NCBI RefSeq assembly: GCF_900177245.1
Contig: NZ_FXBM01000004.1
Coordinates: 1-64,000 of the forward strand
Source: Rathayibacter oskolensis
GTDB lineage: Bacteria; Actinomycetota; Actinomycetes; Actinomycetales; Microbacteriaceae
Length of the DNA stretch: 64,000 bases
Direction of reading: 5' to 3'
The notes below the pieces were generated by a model. That model was not told where the DNA came from. It saw only the letters and a program-made list of their open reading frames with translations, and did no database searches. Below, one piece after another: positions 16,136-24,265 of the stretch (position 1 is the first letter of the stretch; every line of letters starts with the position of its first letter). Position numbers and translations under genes: made by a program.

Positions 16136-17482
16136 CTACTCGGAGACCGTGAAGCCCTGCTCGTTGCCGTACTGCACGAGCTGGCTCTGCCACTCGGCGA
16201 GTCCGTCCTCGAGGCTGGTGCCGTTCGCGTAGGCCTGTCCGACAGTGTCGCCGAAGACGCTGTTCGCGTAGACCTGGTAGGGCAGGTACGACCAGCCGGG
16301 GCGGACGTCCTCGGAGGCCTGGGTCAGCACCTCGTTGATCTTCTGCCCGCCGAAGTACTCCGACTCGGCGCCCGTGAAGTCGGGGTCGGTCAGCTCGGCC
16401 GTGGTCGAGGGGAATCCGCCGCTCTCGAGGAACACCGAGATCGACGCCGGGTCGCTGTTCAGCCAGCGCAGGAACGCGGCGGCCAGCGCCGGGTTCTCGC
16501 TCTGCGAGGTGACCGACTGGCCGCCTCCGCCGTTCTCGGCGCTGACGGCGGTGCCGTCGTAGGTCGGGATGGGCGCGACGGCCCAGTCACCGGAGGCGTC
16601 GGTCACGCTGGACTCGAGGACGCCGGGCATCCACGCACCGGTGATCAGCGACGCGATCGAGCCGTCGCCGAGGCCCTTGTACCACTCGTCGCCCCAGCCG
16701 GGGGTGTCCGAGAGCAGGCCGCCCTCGACGAGCTGGTCCCAGACTCCGGTCCACTTCGTCGTGCCCTCGTCGGCGAGGTTCACGGTGATGTCGTCGCCGT
16801 CGAAGGTGAACGGCTCGCCGCCGGCCTGCCAGATCATGCTGGTCGCGAAGCCCGCATCGCCGGTGTCGGCGGTGATGTACTTCGTCGGGTCGGCCTCGTG
16901 CAGCTTCTTCGCGGCCTCGATGTACTCGTCCCAGGTGGTCGGGACGGCGATGCCGTACTGGTCGAAGACCGTCTTGTTGTAGAACATCGCCATGGGGCCC
17001 GAGTCCTGCGGGAGGCCGACGAGCTTGCCGTCGACGTTCACGCTGCCCCAGGTGGAGGCGCTGAACTGGTCCTCGAGGTCGCCCATCCCGTACTGCGAGA
17101 GGTCGAGCAGCGAGTCCGAGAGCGCGAACTGCGGCATGGCGTAGTACTCGATCTGGACGACGTCGGGGGCGCCCGATCCGGCCTTGATCGCGTTCTGCAG
17201 CTTGGTGTACTCGTCGGTGTTCGTGCCGGCGTTGACCAGCTCGACGTCGACGTTCGGGTAGGCCTCCTCGAACGCGGCGACCTGCGCCTCGGCGCTGGGG
17301 GTCCAGCTCCAGTAGGTGATCTTCCCCCCGGCCTCGAGGGCGGCGTCGAGGTCGTCGGCCGAGCCGGAGCCGCTCGCGCCGCCTCCGGAGTCGGAGGAGC
17401 AGGCGGCGAGCGAGCCGGCGGCCAGTGCCGCGGCGGCCACGACCGTCAGGGTCCGCCGCAGGGCGGAACGGGCGATCTTCAC
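16136..17482 (-). CDS. ABC transporter sugar-binding lipoprotein (family 1 SBP)
   Basis: 448 residues from GTG 17482. The lipobox is SLAAC (Cys28), followed by a Gly/Ser linker and a family 1 solute-binding fold (ITYWSWTPSAEAQVAAFEEAYP, SGAPDVVQIEYYAMPQF, DSGPMAMFYNKTVFDQYGI, ITGAWMPGVLESS). It captures the substrate of the permeases encoded just upstream; the pairing with GH35 points to beta-galactosides. Three in-frame GTG codons (17515, 17497, 17482) are produced by an 18-bp duplication. 17482 gives the most normal signal peptide, whereas 17515 has the better Shine-Dalgarno (AAGGGA), so the true start is uncertain. Confidence 0.87.
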   Translation of the reverse strand: MKIARSALRRTLTVVAAAALAAGSLAACSSDSGGGASGSGSADDLDAALEAGGKITYWSWTPSAEAQVAAFEEAYPNVDVELVNAGTNTDEYTKLQNAIKAGSGAPDVVQIEYYAMPQFALSDSLLDLSQYGMGDLEDQFSASTWGSVNVDGKLVGLPQDSGPMAMFYNKTVFDQYGIAVPTTWDEYIEAAKKLHEADPTKYITADTGDAGFATSMIWQAGGEPFTFDGDDITVNLADEGTTKWTGVWDQLVEGGLLSDTPGWGDEWYKGLGDGSIASLITGAWMPGVLESSVTDASGDWAVAPIPTYDGTAVSAENGGGGQSVTSQSENPALAAAFLRWLNSDPASISVFLESGGFPSTTAELTDPDFTGAESEYFGGQKINEVLTQASEDVRPGWSYLPYQVYANSVFGDTVGQAYANGTSLEDGLAEWQSQLVQYGNEQGFTVSE

Positions 17483-17518
17483 AGTGCTTCTCGTCACTTG
17501 AGTGTTTCTCGTCACTTG
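17483..17518 (-). repeat. 18-bp tandem duplication over the binding-protein start region
   Basis: AGTGCTTCTCGTCACTTG at 17483-17500 is followed by AGTGTTTCTCGTCACTTG at 17501-17518 (17/18 identical). Read on the minus strand it duplicates a GACGAGAA ribosome-binding-like segment and a GTG codon, giving three in-frame potential starts for the binding protein. Confidence 0.85.
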
Positions 17519-17595
17519 AGGGTGTTCCCTTCACTTCTTCGTGCTGTGGGTGGTGCGGGGCGGGATGCTCCGGCGGAGGGTGGGTTCGAGAGGGC

Positions 17596-18513
17596 TCAGC
17601 CCTTGACGCTGCCGGCGCTCAGGCCGGACTGCCAGAAGCGCTGGAGTCCGAGGAAGGCGACGACGATGGGGATGATCGTGAGCAGCGAGCCCGTGATCAC
17701 CAGGTTGTAGATGGGCTGCGCGCTGACGCCGGTGGCCTGGGCGTTCCACTGGTTGAGGCCGACCGTGAGCGGGTACCAGGCGGGGTCGCTCAGCATGATC
17801 AGCGGCAGGAAGTAGTTGTTCCAGGTCGCGACGACAGAGAACAGCAGCACCGTCACGATCCCGGGCGCCAGCAGGCGGATCGAGATGGTGAAGAACGTGC
17901 GGAACTCGCCCGCCCCGTCCATCCGCGCCGCCTCGAGCAGCTCGGTGGGGACCGACTCGACCGCGTACACCCAGACCAGGTAGAGCCCGAACGGGCTGAT
18001 CAGCGAGGGGATGATGATCGCCCACGGGGTGTTGGTGAGGCCCAGCTGGCTGAACATCAGGAACGTGGGGACCGCCAGCGCCGTGCCGGGGACGGCGATC
18101 GCGCCGAGGACGACCGCGAAGACCGCCTTGCGCCCCGCGAAGCGGAACTTGGCGAGCCCGTAGCCCGCGAGCGTCGCGAGCAGCGTCGCGCCTCCGGCCC
18201 CGACGACCACGTAGAGCAGCGTGTTGCCGAGCCAGCGGAGGAAGATGCCGTCGCGGTAGGTGAGCGTCTCGGCGATGTTCTGGAAGAAGACGAAGTCGCC
18301 GTCGAACCAGAGGCCGAAGCTCGAGAGCAGGCCCGCCTGCGTCTTGGTCGAGTTGATGACCAGCCAGGCCAGCGGCACGAGGCTGTAGAGGATGAAGACC
18401 GACATCAGCAGAGTGAACGCGATCGACTTCTTCGGCTGCACCGAGGAGCCGCGGCGCCGGGTCGAGGCGGGCTTCCGGGGCGCGGTGGCCCGGGGAGCGG
18501 TGGCGAGGGCCAT
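17596..18513 (-). CDS. Sugar ABC permease, MalG type
   Basis: 305 residues. A basic N-terminal tail precedes six predicted spans; the first is IAFTLLMSVFILYSLVPLAWLVI. The EAA loop reads ELLEAARMDGAGEFRTFFTI and the C-terminus ends SAGSVKG, as in MalG-type permeases. ATG at 18513 overlaps the stop of the partner permease (ATGA). Partner of the 18513-19454 protein; no ATPase gene is present, so a shared MsiK-like ATPase is probably used. Confidence 0.87.
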   Translation of the reverse strand: MALATAPRATAPRKPASTRRRGSSVQPKKSIAFTLLMSVFILYSLVPLAWLVINSTKTQAGLLSSFGLWFDGDFVFFQNIAETLTYRDGIFLRWLGNTLLYVVVGAGGATLLATLAGYGLAKFRFAGRKAVFAVVLGAIAVPGTALAVPTFLMFSQLGLTNTPWAIIIPSLISPFGLYLVWVYAVESVPTELLEAARMDGAGEFRTFFTISIRLLAPGIVTVLLFSVVATWNNYFLPLIMLSDPAWYPLTVGLNQWNAQATGVSAQPIYNLVITGSLLTIIPIVVAFLGLQRFWQSGLSAGSVKG

Positions 18514-19454
18514 CAGTTCTCCTTCCGCGCGCCGCGGAGCTGCACGACGTAGGCGATCACCGCGGTGATCACGCCCATGACGATGGCGACCGTGGCCGAC
18601 GCGTTGTACTGCTGACCGGCGAAGGACAGGTTGTAGGCGTACATGTTCGGCGTGAAGTAGGTCGTGATGATGTTCGGCGCGAGCGTCCGGAGGATGTTCG
18701 GCTCGTTGAACAGCTGGAAGCTGCCGATGATCGAGAAGATCGTCGCGATGACGATCGCGCCGCGCAGCGCGGGCAGCTTGATCGAGGTGATGACGCGCAT
18801 CGGGCCGGCGCCGTCGATCTCTGCGGCCTCGTAGAGCTCGCCCGGGATCGTCTTCAGCGCGGAGTAGAAGATGAGCATGTTGTAGCCCACGAACTCCCAC
18901 GTGACGATGTTGCCGATCGACGCGAGGATCCAGTCGCGCGAGAACGGCTGCACGACGTCGGAGCCGAGCAGGTCGTTGAGGTTCGCGGCGAGTCCGAAGT
19001 TGTCGCCGTAGATGAAGCCCCACATCAGCACCGCCACGACCGCGGGGACCGCGTAGGGGAGGAAGACCACGATGCGGAAGAAGCCCGTGCCGTGCAGGCG
19101 CCCGCTGTCGATCGCGAGGGCCGCGACCAGTGCGAGCGCCAGCATGATCGGCACCTGGATCACGAGGAAGAGCAGGACGCGCGCGAACCCCTCCCAGAAG
19201 TTCGGGTCGGCGAACAGCGTCAGGTAGTTGTCGAAGCCGACGAAGGCGTTGCCGCCGACGAGCTGCTCGCGGAACAGGCTGAGGTAGATCGAGTAGATCA
19301 CCGGCGCGATGAAGACGAGGAGGAACACCACGAGGAAGGGAGCCACGAAGGCCAGGCCCTTCCACTCGCTCTTCGCGCGGGAGCGCGGAACGCCCAGGGG
19401 GTCCGCCGGAGGGGAGACCTCGCTGAGCGGGACGGGGGGAGACGTCGTCGTCAT
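18513..19454 (-). CDS. Sugar ABC permease, MalF type
   Basis: 313 residues from ATG 19454, with six predicted spans (WKGLAFVAPFLVVFLLVFIAPV first) and the EAA loop ELYEAAEIDGAGPMRVI. It is the first gene of the importer-GH35 operon; the binding protein comes third, an inverted order compared with the operon at 2.4 kb. Two earlier in-frame starts (19490, 19517) would lie inside or before the operator at 19488-19505, so 19454 is preferred. Divergent from its LacI regulator. Confidence 0.87.
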   Translation of the reverse strand: MTTTSPPVPLSEVSPPADPLGVPRSRAKSEWKGLAFVAPFLVVFLLVFIAPVIYSIYLSLFREQLVGGNAFVGFDNYLTLFADPNFWEGFARVLLFLVIQVPIMLALALVAALAIDSGRLHGTGFFRIVVFLPYAVPAVVAVLMWGFIYGDNFGLAANLNDLLGSDVVQPFSRDWILASIGNIVTWEFVGYNMLIFYSALKTIPGELYEAAEIDGAGPMRVITSIKLPALRGAIVIATIFSIIGSFQLFNEPNILRTLAPNIITTYFTPNMYAYNLSFAGQQYNASATVAIVMGVITAVIAYVVQLRGARKEN

Positions 19455-19487
19455 CTTCGATTCCGTTCGGGGTGAGTGCCGATCAGA

Positions 19488-19505
19488 CATGTTCACGTCA
19501 ACATG
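19488..19505. promoter_or_regulatory. LacI-type operator of the importer-GH35 operon
   Basis: CATGTTCACGTCAACATG is an 18-bp near-perfect dyad (one mismatched pair) centred on CG. Its first 16 bases recur exactly at 28054-28069 in front of the GH30 gene, and a half site CGTCAACAT lies at 19531-19539. It sits 34 bp upstream of the permease ATG and about 115 bp before the divergent lacI start, consistent with repression of the operon by that regulator. Confidence 0.7.
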
Positions 19506-19603
19506 GCAGGACGTCACCGTAGCATGAGGACGTCAACATCGCGAGTGCCGATCGGACGCGGCGCCGGGTGACGACCCGCCTCTCGATATGTTGCGTGAGG
19601 CGC

Positions 19604-19609
19604 TATAAA
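19604..19609 (+). promoter_or_regulatory. Possible -10 element for a leaderless lacI transcript
   Basis: TATAAA at 19604-19609 is unusually A/T-rich for this DNA and ends 8 bp before the lacI ATG. A transcript starting 6-8 nt downstream would be leaderless or nearly so, which is common in actinobacteria; no Shine-Dalgarno is seen before this ATG. No clear -35 box. Confidence 0.35.
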
Positions 19610-19617
19610 GGGGTGCC

Positions 19618-20658
19618 ATGGCCATCGAGACGAACCCCGCATCCCCGACCGCGCCGCGTCGGCGCGGCGTGTCGATGGCCGACGTCGCCCGCCGGGCCAA
19701 CGTGTCGGGCCAGACCGTCTCCCGCGTGTCGAACGGCAAGCAGAACGTCGACGCCGAGACCCGCGAGCGCGTGCTCGAGGCGATGCGCGACCTCGGCTAC
19801 CGGCCCAACAGCGCCGCGCGCGCCCTGCGCACCGGCCGCTTCCACAGCATCGGCGTGATCATGTTCACGCTGTCCTCCTTCGGCAACATGCGCACCCTCG
19901 ACGCCATCGCGATCGCGGCGGCCGACGCCGGCTACTCCATCACCCTGATCCCGGTCTCGCACCCCACGCAGGGCGAGGTCTCGGTGGCCTTCCACCGCCT
20001 GAGCGAGGAGGCGGTCGACGGCGTCATCATCATCGTCGAGGCGCACCTGCTCGACGAGACCGACATCGTGCTGCCGCCCGAGCTGCCGGTCGTCGTCGTC
20101 GACTCCGCGGGAGGCGACAAGTACCCCGTCGTCGACACCGACCAGGTCTCGGGCGCCCGCCAGGCGGTCGAGCACCTGCTCGAGCTCGGGCACCGCACGG
20201 TCTGGCACATCGCCGGACCCGAGCGCTCCTACTCGGCCGAGCGGCGCCGCGAGACCTGGGAGTCGACGCTGCGGGCGGCCGGCGCCCCGGTTCCCGAGGT
20301 GCTCGTCGGCGACTGGTCGAGCGCCTCCGGCTACCGCCTCGGCCGCTCGCTGGCCGCTGACCCCTCGGTGACCGCGATCTTCGCCGCCAACGACCAGATG
20401 GCGCTCGGCGTGCTGCGGGCGCTGCACGAGGCGGGCCGCGCGGTGCCCGGCGACGTCAGCGTCGTCGGCTTCGACGACATGGAGGAGTCGGCGAGCTTCT
20501 GGCCGCCGCTGACGACCGTCCGCCAGTTCTTCGGCGACACGGGGCGCCGCTCGGTCGACATCCTGCTGCGCGAGCTCGAGTCGGGGGAGCGCTCGGGCGT
20601 CACGCTCATCCCGACGGGGCTCGTCGTGCGCGAGAGCACGGGGCCGGCGCGCGGCTGA
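19618..20658 (+). CDS. LacI-family regulator of the importer-GH35/GH30 regulon
   Basis: 346 residues. The HTH reads VSMADVARRANVSGQTVSRVSNGK and the hinge region ends RDLGYRPNSAARALRTG. The effector domain contains GVIMFTLSSFGNMRTLDAI, FAANDQMALGVLRAL and SVVGFDDMEESASFWPPLTTVRQ. It is divergent from the importer operon with an operator in between. An identical operator half 8.5 kb away, upstream of the secreted GH30-type gene, suggests that this one protein controls both units. The inducer is presumably a galacto-oligosaccharide or galactose derivative (inference). Confidence 0.88.
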   Translation: MAIETNPASPTAPRRRGVSMADVARRANVSGQTVSRVSNGKQNVDAETRERVLEAMRDLGYRPNSAARALRTGRFHSIGVIMFTLSSFGNMRTLDAIAIAAADAGYSITLIPVSHPTQGEVSVAFHRLSEEAVDGVIIIVEAHLLDETDIVLPPELPVVVVDSAGGDKYPVVDTDQVSGARQAVEHLLELGHRTVWHIAGPERSYSAERRRETWESTLRAAGAPVPEVLVGDWSSASGYRLGRSLAADPSVTAIFAANDQMALGVLRALHEAGRAVPGDVSVVGFDDMEESASFWPPLTTVRQFFGDTGRRSVDILLRELESGERSGVTLIPTGLVVRESTGPARG

Positions 20659-20660
20659 CG

Positions 20661-20793
20661 CAGGTGCTGGTGCGGTCTGCAGGTGCTGGTGCGGTCTGCA
20701 GGTGATCCGGCGCTCTGAGGGCTGCCCCTGCGGAGGAGAGCAGTCCCGCGCCGTGATCGCCTGGACATCGCACTGACGCCTGCAGATCGCACT
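20661..20793. repeat. Cluster of ~19-bp direct and inverted repeats
   Basis: On the plus strand CAGGTGCTGGTGCGGTCTG occurs twice (20661-20679, 20680-20698), followed by a partial CAGGTGATCC. On the minus strand related units AGTGCGATCTGCAGGCGTC (20793-20775) and AGTGCGATGTCCAGGCGATC (20774-20755) face them. The two sets can pair over roughly 15 bases, making a large hairpin between lacI and the PadR operon. It could act as a terminator or be a REP/BIME-like element. Confidence 0.6.
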
Positions 20794-20814
20794 CCCCGCC
20801 CTTGCTCCGCGGCG

Positions 20815-20858
20815 GTACTCAGCGTTACTATCTACCAGTAGCTAGTGACACTGAGTAC
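20815..20858. promoter_or_regulatory. PadR-type operator/promoter
   Basis: GTACTCAGCGTTAC (20815-20828) and GTGACACTGAGTAC (20845-20858) form 14-bp inverted arms (12/14 complementary) around a TATCTACCAGTAGCTA spacer that itself carries CTAC/GTAG symmetry. It lies 11 bp before the padR GTG, overlapping the expected promoter, and fits autoregulation by PadR. An AGGAGG Shine-Dalgarno follows at 20859-20864. Confidence 0.65.
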
Positions 20859-20869
20859 AGGAGGCGACC

Positions 20870-21208
20870 GTGGGCAAGCAGGCGACCGAGATGCTCAAGG
20901 GCACGCTCGAGGGCATCGTGCTCGCGATCCTCGCGACGCGCTCGGCCTACGGGTACGAGATCACCGCGCGGCTGCGCGACGACGGCTTCGCGGACATCGC
21001 GGAGGGCACCGTCTATGCGCTGCTGGTGCGGATCGAGCAGCGCGATCTCGTCGACGTCGAGAAGGTGCCGTCCGAGAAGGGGCCGCCCCGCAAGGTGTAC
21101 TCGCTCAACGCCCGGGGTCGTGACTACCTCGACGAGTTCTGGAGGACCTGGAGCTTCCTCGCAGAACGACTGGAGCAGCTCCGAGACGAAGGAGGACGAC
21201 CATGCTGA
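20870..21208 (+). CDS. PadR-family transcriptional regulator
   Basis: 112 residues, the length of PadR-s1 proteins. The winged-helix core is clear: LKGTLEGIVLAILATRSAYGYEITARLRDDG, then EGTVYALLVRIEQRDLV and the wing KGPPRKVYSLNARGRDYL. A short C-terminal helix (WRTWSFLAERLEQL) should mediate dimerisation. The GTG start follows an ideal AGGAGG. It is the first gene of a five-promoterless-step unit with DUF1048, ABC ATPase and permease, so it likely represses its own exporter until a toxic ligand binds. Confidence 0.9.
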   Translation: MGKQATEMLKGTLEGIVLAILATRSAYGYEITARLRDDGFADIAEGTVYALLVRIEQRDLVDVEKVPSEKGPPRKVYSLNARGRDYLDEFWRTWSFLAERLEQLRDEGGRPC

Positions 21209-21570
21209 TCGAGAAGCTCATCGGCGACCTGGGCGACAAGAAGAGGTACCGCGCGTTCAAGGCCCGCACGCAGAAGCTGCCCGCCGAGTACCGCTCGGTG
21301 CTGGAGGCGGTGGAGCACTACGTCTACTACTTCGCCTCGTCGAAGCCCGAGCACCTGCTCGCCCTGCTCGACGACCTCGCCGACGTGTTCGAGGAGGCCG
21401 CGGCCTCCGGCACCTCGATCCGCGACCTGGTCGGCGAGGACCCGGTCGAGTTCGCGGAGGCCTTCCTCCGCAACTACCCGGAGGGATCGTGGATCGGCAA
21501 GGAGCGCGCCCGGCTGACCGACGCGGTCGACCGCGCCGCGGCGAGCCAGGCCGAGAGCGGCCCGCGATGA
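21202..21570 (+). CDS. DUF1048 family protein
   Basis: 122 residues. MLIEKLIGDLGDKKRYRAFKARTQKLPAEYR and HYVYYFASSKPEHLLALLDDLADVFEEAAA match DUF1048, an all-helical family usually encoded beside PadR regulators and ABC exporters. Function unknown. The ATG overlaps the padR stop by 7 bp and the TGA overlaps the ATPase start (ATGA), so all four genes are translated together. Confidence 0.82.
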   Translation: MLIEKLIGDLGDKKRYRAFKARTQKLPAEYRSVLEAVEHYVYYFASSKPEHLLALLDDLADVFEEAAASGTSIRDLVGEDPVEFAEAFLRNYPEGSWIGKERARLTDAVDRAAASQAESGPR

Positions 21571-22334
21571 GCGAGCCGGTGATCCGCCTCGCGGGCCTGC
21601 GCCGGTCGTTCGGGGCGACGGAGGTGCTGCGCGGAGTCGACCTCGAGGTCGACGGCGGCAGCATCGTCGCGCTGCTCGGCTCGAACGGGGCGGGCAAGAC
21701 GACGGTGATGCGCATCCTCTCGACGCTGCTGCGGCCCGACGGCGGCACGGCGGTCGTCGCCGGCGCCGACGTCGTCCGCGACTCCGCGGCGGTGCGCGCG
21801 GCGATCAGCTCGACGGGCCAGTTCACCGCGGTCGACGAGAGGCTGAGCGGCCGCGAGAACCTCCTGCTGATCGCGCGCCTGCGGCACCTCGCCGATCCGG
21901 GAGGGATCGCCGACCGGCTCCTCGCGCGGTTCTCGCTCACCGAGGCCGGCGGCCGGCTCGCCTCGACCTACTCCGGGGGCATGCGGCGGCGCCTCGACCT
22001 CGCGATGAGCCTCGTCGGCGACCCCGCCGTGATCCTCCTCGACGAACCGACGACGGGGCTCGACCCCGCCGCGCGGCTCGAGGTCTGGGAGGCGGTCGAA
22101 GAGCTCGCGAGGCACGGCACCACGGTCCTGCTCACCACGCAGTACCTCGACGAGGCCGAGCGCCTCGCCGACCGCATCGCGATCCTCCACGAGGGGCGCA
22201 TCCTGCGCACCGGCACCCTCGCCGAGCTGCAGCGGCTGCTGCCTCCGGTCGAGAAGGTGCTCGTCGAGAAGCAGCCGACGCTGGAGGACGTGTTCCTCGC
22301 CCTCACCGGTGCCCGAGAGGGGGAGTCGCGATGA
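21567..22334 (+). CDS. ABC exporter ATP-binding protein (DrrA-like)
   Basis: 255 residues. Walker A is GSNGAGKTT (about 38-46), the signature YSGGMRRRLDLAMSLVG and Walker B VILLDEPTTGLD. The order and the short C-terminal part (EKQPTLEDVFLALTGA) are typical of DrrA-type multidrug ABC ATPases. It powers the permease encoded next, with which it shares an ATGA overlap. It may confer tolerance to an antibiotic or other hydrophobic compound. Confidence 0.88.
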   Translation: MSEPVIRLAGLRRSFGATEVLRGVDLEVDGGSIVALLGSNGAGKTTVMRILSTLLRPDGGTAVVAGADVVRDSAAVRAAISSTGQFTAVDERLSGRENLLLIARLRHLADPGGIADRLLARFSLTEAGGRLASTYSGGMRRRLDLAMSLVGDPAVILLDEPTTGLDPAARLEVWEAVEELARHGTTVLLTTQYLDEAERLADRIAILHEGRILRTGTLAELQRLLPPVEKVLVEKQPTLEDVFLALTGAREGESR

Positions 22335-23119
22335 CCGCGCACGCTCCGTCGGTGCGGGCCTCCGCTCTCGGCGACACCGCGGCGCTCACCGGGCGCTCGC
22401 TCCGCCACATCCTGCGCAGCCCCGACACCATCGTCACGACGGCGCTGATGCCGATCGCGCTCCTGCTGCTGTTCGTCTACGTCTTCGGCGGCGCGGTCGA
22501 CACCGGCGGCGCGCCGGGGTCGTACGTCGACTACCTGCTGCCCGGGATCCTGCTGATCACGATCGCCTCGGGAATCTCGTACACCGCCTACCGGCTGTTC
22601 CTGGATCTGCAGAGCGGCTTCTTCGACCGCCTGCACACCCTGCCGATCGCCCGCTCCTCCGTGCTGTGGGCGCAGGTGCTCACCTCGGTCGTGGCGAACG
22701 CGATCTCGCTGGTCGTGGTCGTGCTGGTCGCGGTGCTGATCGGCTTCCGCTCGTCGGCGGGGGTTCTCGGGTGGCTCGGGGTGGCGGGAGTGCTCCTGCT
22801 GTTCACGCTCGCGCTGACGTGGGTCGCGGTGATCGCCGGGCTGAGCGCGAAGACGGTCGACGGGGCGAGTGCGTTCTCGTATCCGCTGATCCTGCTGCCC
22901 TTCGTCAGCTCGGCCTTCGTGCCGACGGCGGGGATGCCCGGGCCGGTGCGCTTCTTCGCCGAGAACCAGCCGGTGACGGCGATCGTCGACGCCCTGCGCA
23001 GCCTCCTGGCCGGCAGGGCGGCCGACGGGTCGCTGTGGACCGCTCTCGCCTGGTGCGCCGCGATCCTGGTGGTCGCCTCCGCCGTCGCGAACCTGCTGCA
23101 CCGCCGCCGGCAGGGCTGA
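22331..23119 (+). CDS. ABC-2 type exporter permease (DrrB-like)
   Basis: 262 residues with six predicted spans, the first being TIVTTALMPIALLLLFVYVFGGA. The ABC-2 membrane protein pattern DYLLPGILLITIASGISYTAYRLFLDLQSGFFDRLHTLPIARSSVLWAQ (positions ~66-114) is characteristic of the DrrB/YadH family. The ATG overlaps the ATPase stop. Last gene of the PadR operon. Confidence 0.87.
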   Translation: MTAHAPSVRASALGDTAALTGRSLRHILRSPDTIVTTALMPIALLLLFVYVFGGAVDTGGAPGSYVDYLLPGILLITIASGISYTAYRLFLDLQSGFFDRLHTLPIARSSVLWAQVLTSVVANAISLVVVVLVAVLIGFRSSAGVLGWLGVAGVLLLFTLALTWVAVIAGLSAKTVDGASAFSYPLILLPFVSSAFVPTAGMPGPVRFFAENQPVTAIVDALRSLLAGRAADGSLWTALAWCAAILVVASAVANLLHRRRQG

Positions 23120-23197
23120 TGGGCGGGCGCTCGCAGAACGGCCACCTCCCCGCGATACTGTGAGCCCTCTCACCCTCACTGATCCAAGGAGTCGCAC

Positions 23198-24088
23198 ATG
23201 TCGGTCGGCCTGCTCGCGGTTGTCGATGACATCCTCACCGCTGCGCTCAAGGCGAGCGCGAAGACGGCGGGAGTCGTCATCGACGACGCGGCCGTCACTC
23301 CGCAGTACGTGCAGGGCCTCACGCCCGCGAGGGAGCTGCCCGTCGTCTGGCGGATCGCGCTCGGCAGCCTCTTCAACAAGTTCGTCATCATCATCCCGCT
23401 CGCGCTGCTGCTCTCGGCGTTCGCACCCGGGGTGCTGCCCTACCTCCTGATCGTCGGCGGCGCCTTCCTCTGCTTCGAGGGGGCCGAGAAGGTCACCGAG
23501 TGGTTCGGCGTGCACCACGAGAGCGGCGAGACGGAGTCGCGAGACGAGAAGAAGCTCGTGTTCGGCGCGATCCGCACCGACCTCATCCTGAGCACCGAGA
23601 TCATGCTGATCGCGCTCGACGGGCTCGACACCGACCTCGGCTTCGGCCAGACGATCGCCGCGCTCGCCGTGATCGGCCTGGGGATGACGCTGCTCGTCTA
23701 CGGAGCGGTCGCCCTGCTGGTGAAGATCGACGACGTGGGACTCGGGATGATGAAGAACGCGGCCCGCGGCGTCCGGCGCACCGGCGCGCGCATCGTCGCC
23801 TCGATGCCGGCGGTGTTCCGCGGCATCAGCATCATCGGCACGCTGGCGATGCTCTGGGTCGGCGGGCACCTCGTGATCGCGAACCTGGCCGAGACGTTCT
23901 GGCACGGGCCGGAGGATCTCGTGCACGTCGTCACCGGCGCCGTCGAGGAGGCGGGGCCGGTCGTCGAGTGGATCGCCGACACCGCGGTGTCGATGGTCTT
24001 CGGCCTGGTGCTCGGGATGATCATCGTCGGGATCGTGCTGGGCGTCTCGCGGCTGCTCAAGCGCGGTCAGCCGGTCGAGGCGCACTGA
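23198..24088 (+). CDS. DUF808 (YedI-like) membrane protein
   Basis: 296 residues. GLLAVVDDILTAALKASAKTAGVVIDDAAVTPQYVQG at the N-terminus (about 4-40) followed by LPVVWRIALGSLFNK is the DUF808/YedI signature. Five or more hydrophobic segments follow (FVIIIPLALLLSAFAPGVLPYLL, ALAVIGLGMTLLVYGAVALLV, GISIIGTLAMLWVGGHLVI, VSMVFGLVLGMIIVGIVLGV). Function unknown. A good AAGGAG precedes the ATG at 23198. Confidence 0.82.
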   Translation: MSVGLLAVVDDILTAALKASAKTAGVVIDDAAVTPQYVQGLTPARELPVVWRIALGSLFNKFVIIIPLALLLSAFAPGVLPYLLIVGGAFLCFEGAEKVTEWFGVHHESGETESRDEKKLVFGAIRTDLILSTEIMLIALDGLDTDLGFGQTIAALAVIGLGMTLLVYGAVALLVKIDDVGLGMMKNAARGVRRTGARIVASMPAVFRGISIIGTLAMLWVGGHLVIANLAETFWHGPEDLVHVVTGAVEEAGPVVEWIADTAVSMVFGLVLGMIIVGIVLGVSRLLKRGQPVEAH

Positions 24089-24162
24089 CGCCCGAGCGCG
24101 CGTCGGTGCTCGGAGCCGATAGCGGGAGTCGTGCCGCCGCGGTGCACCGGGCCGGGGGCGTC

Positions 24163-24242
24163 AAGAATTCAGGAAGGATTCGCCCCTGCGGGCCGAACTA
24201 CGCGGATCGGGCGGGGTCTCGAGAGATCTGTCCTGAATTCTT
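24163..24242. repeat. Inverted repeat with perfect 12-bp arms
   Basis: AAGAATTCAGGA (24163-24174) and TCCTGAATTCTT (24231-24242) are exact complements separated by 56 bp. The A/T-rich arms stand out from the local GC content. The element lies between the convergent DUF808 and GH30 genes and could be a REP/MITE-like insertion or part of a termination region. Confidence 0.6.
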
Positions 24243-24265
24243 CACACCGACCGCCGCTCGACGAC

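Noticed and set aside
17483-17518. Assembly error as the cause of the tandem repeat
   Set aside because: The copies differ at one base and the reading frame is kept, so a real duplication is more likely, although a read-level check would settle it.
14030-17710. A 1226-codon open frame on the plus strand
   Set aside because: It is antisense to GH35, the binding protein and a permease. Its translation is low-complexity Arg/Val/Glu/Gly-rich, an artefact of high GC; the minus-strand proteins have full domain matches.
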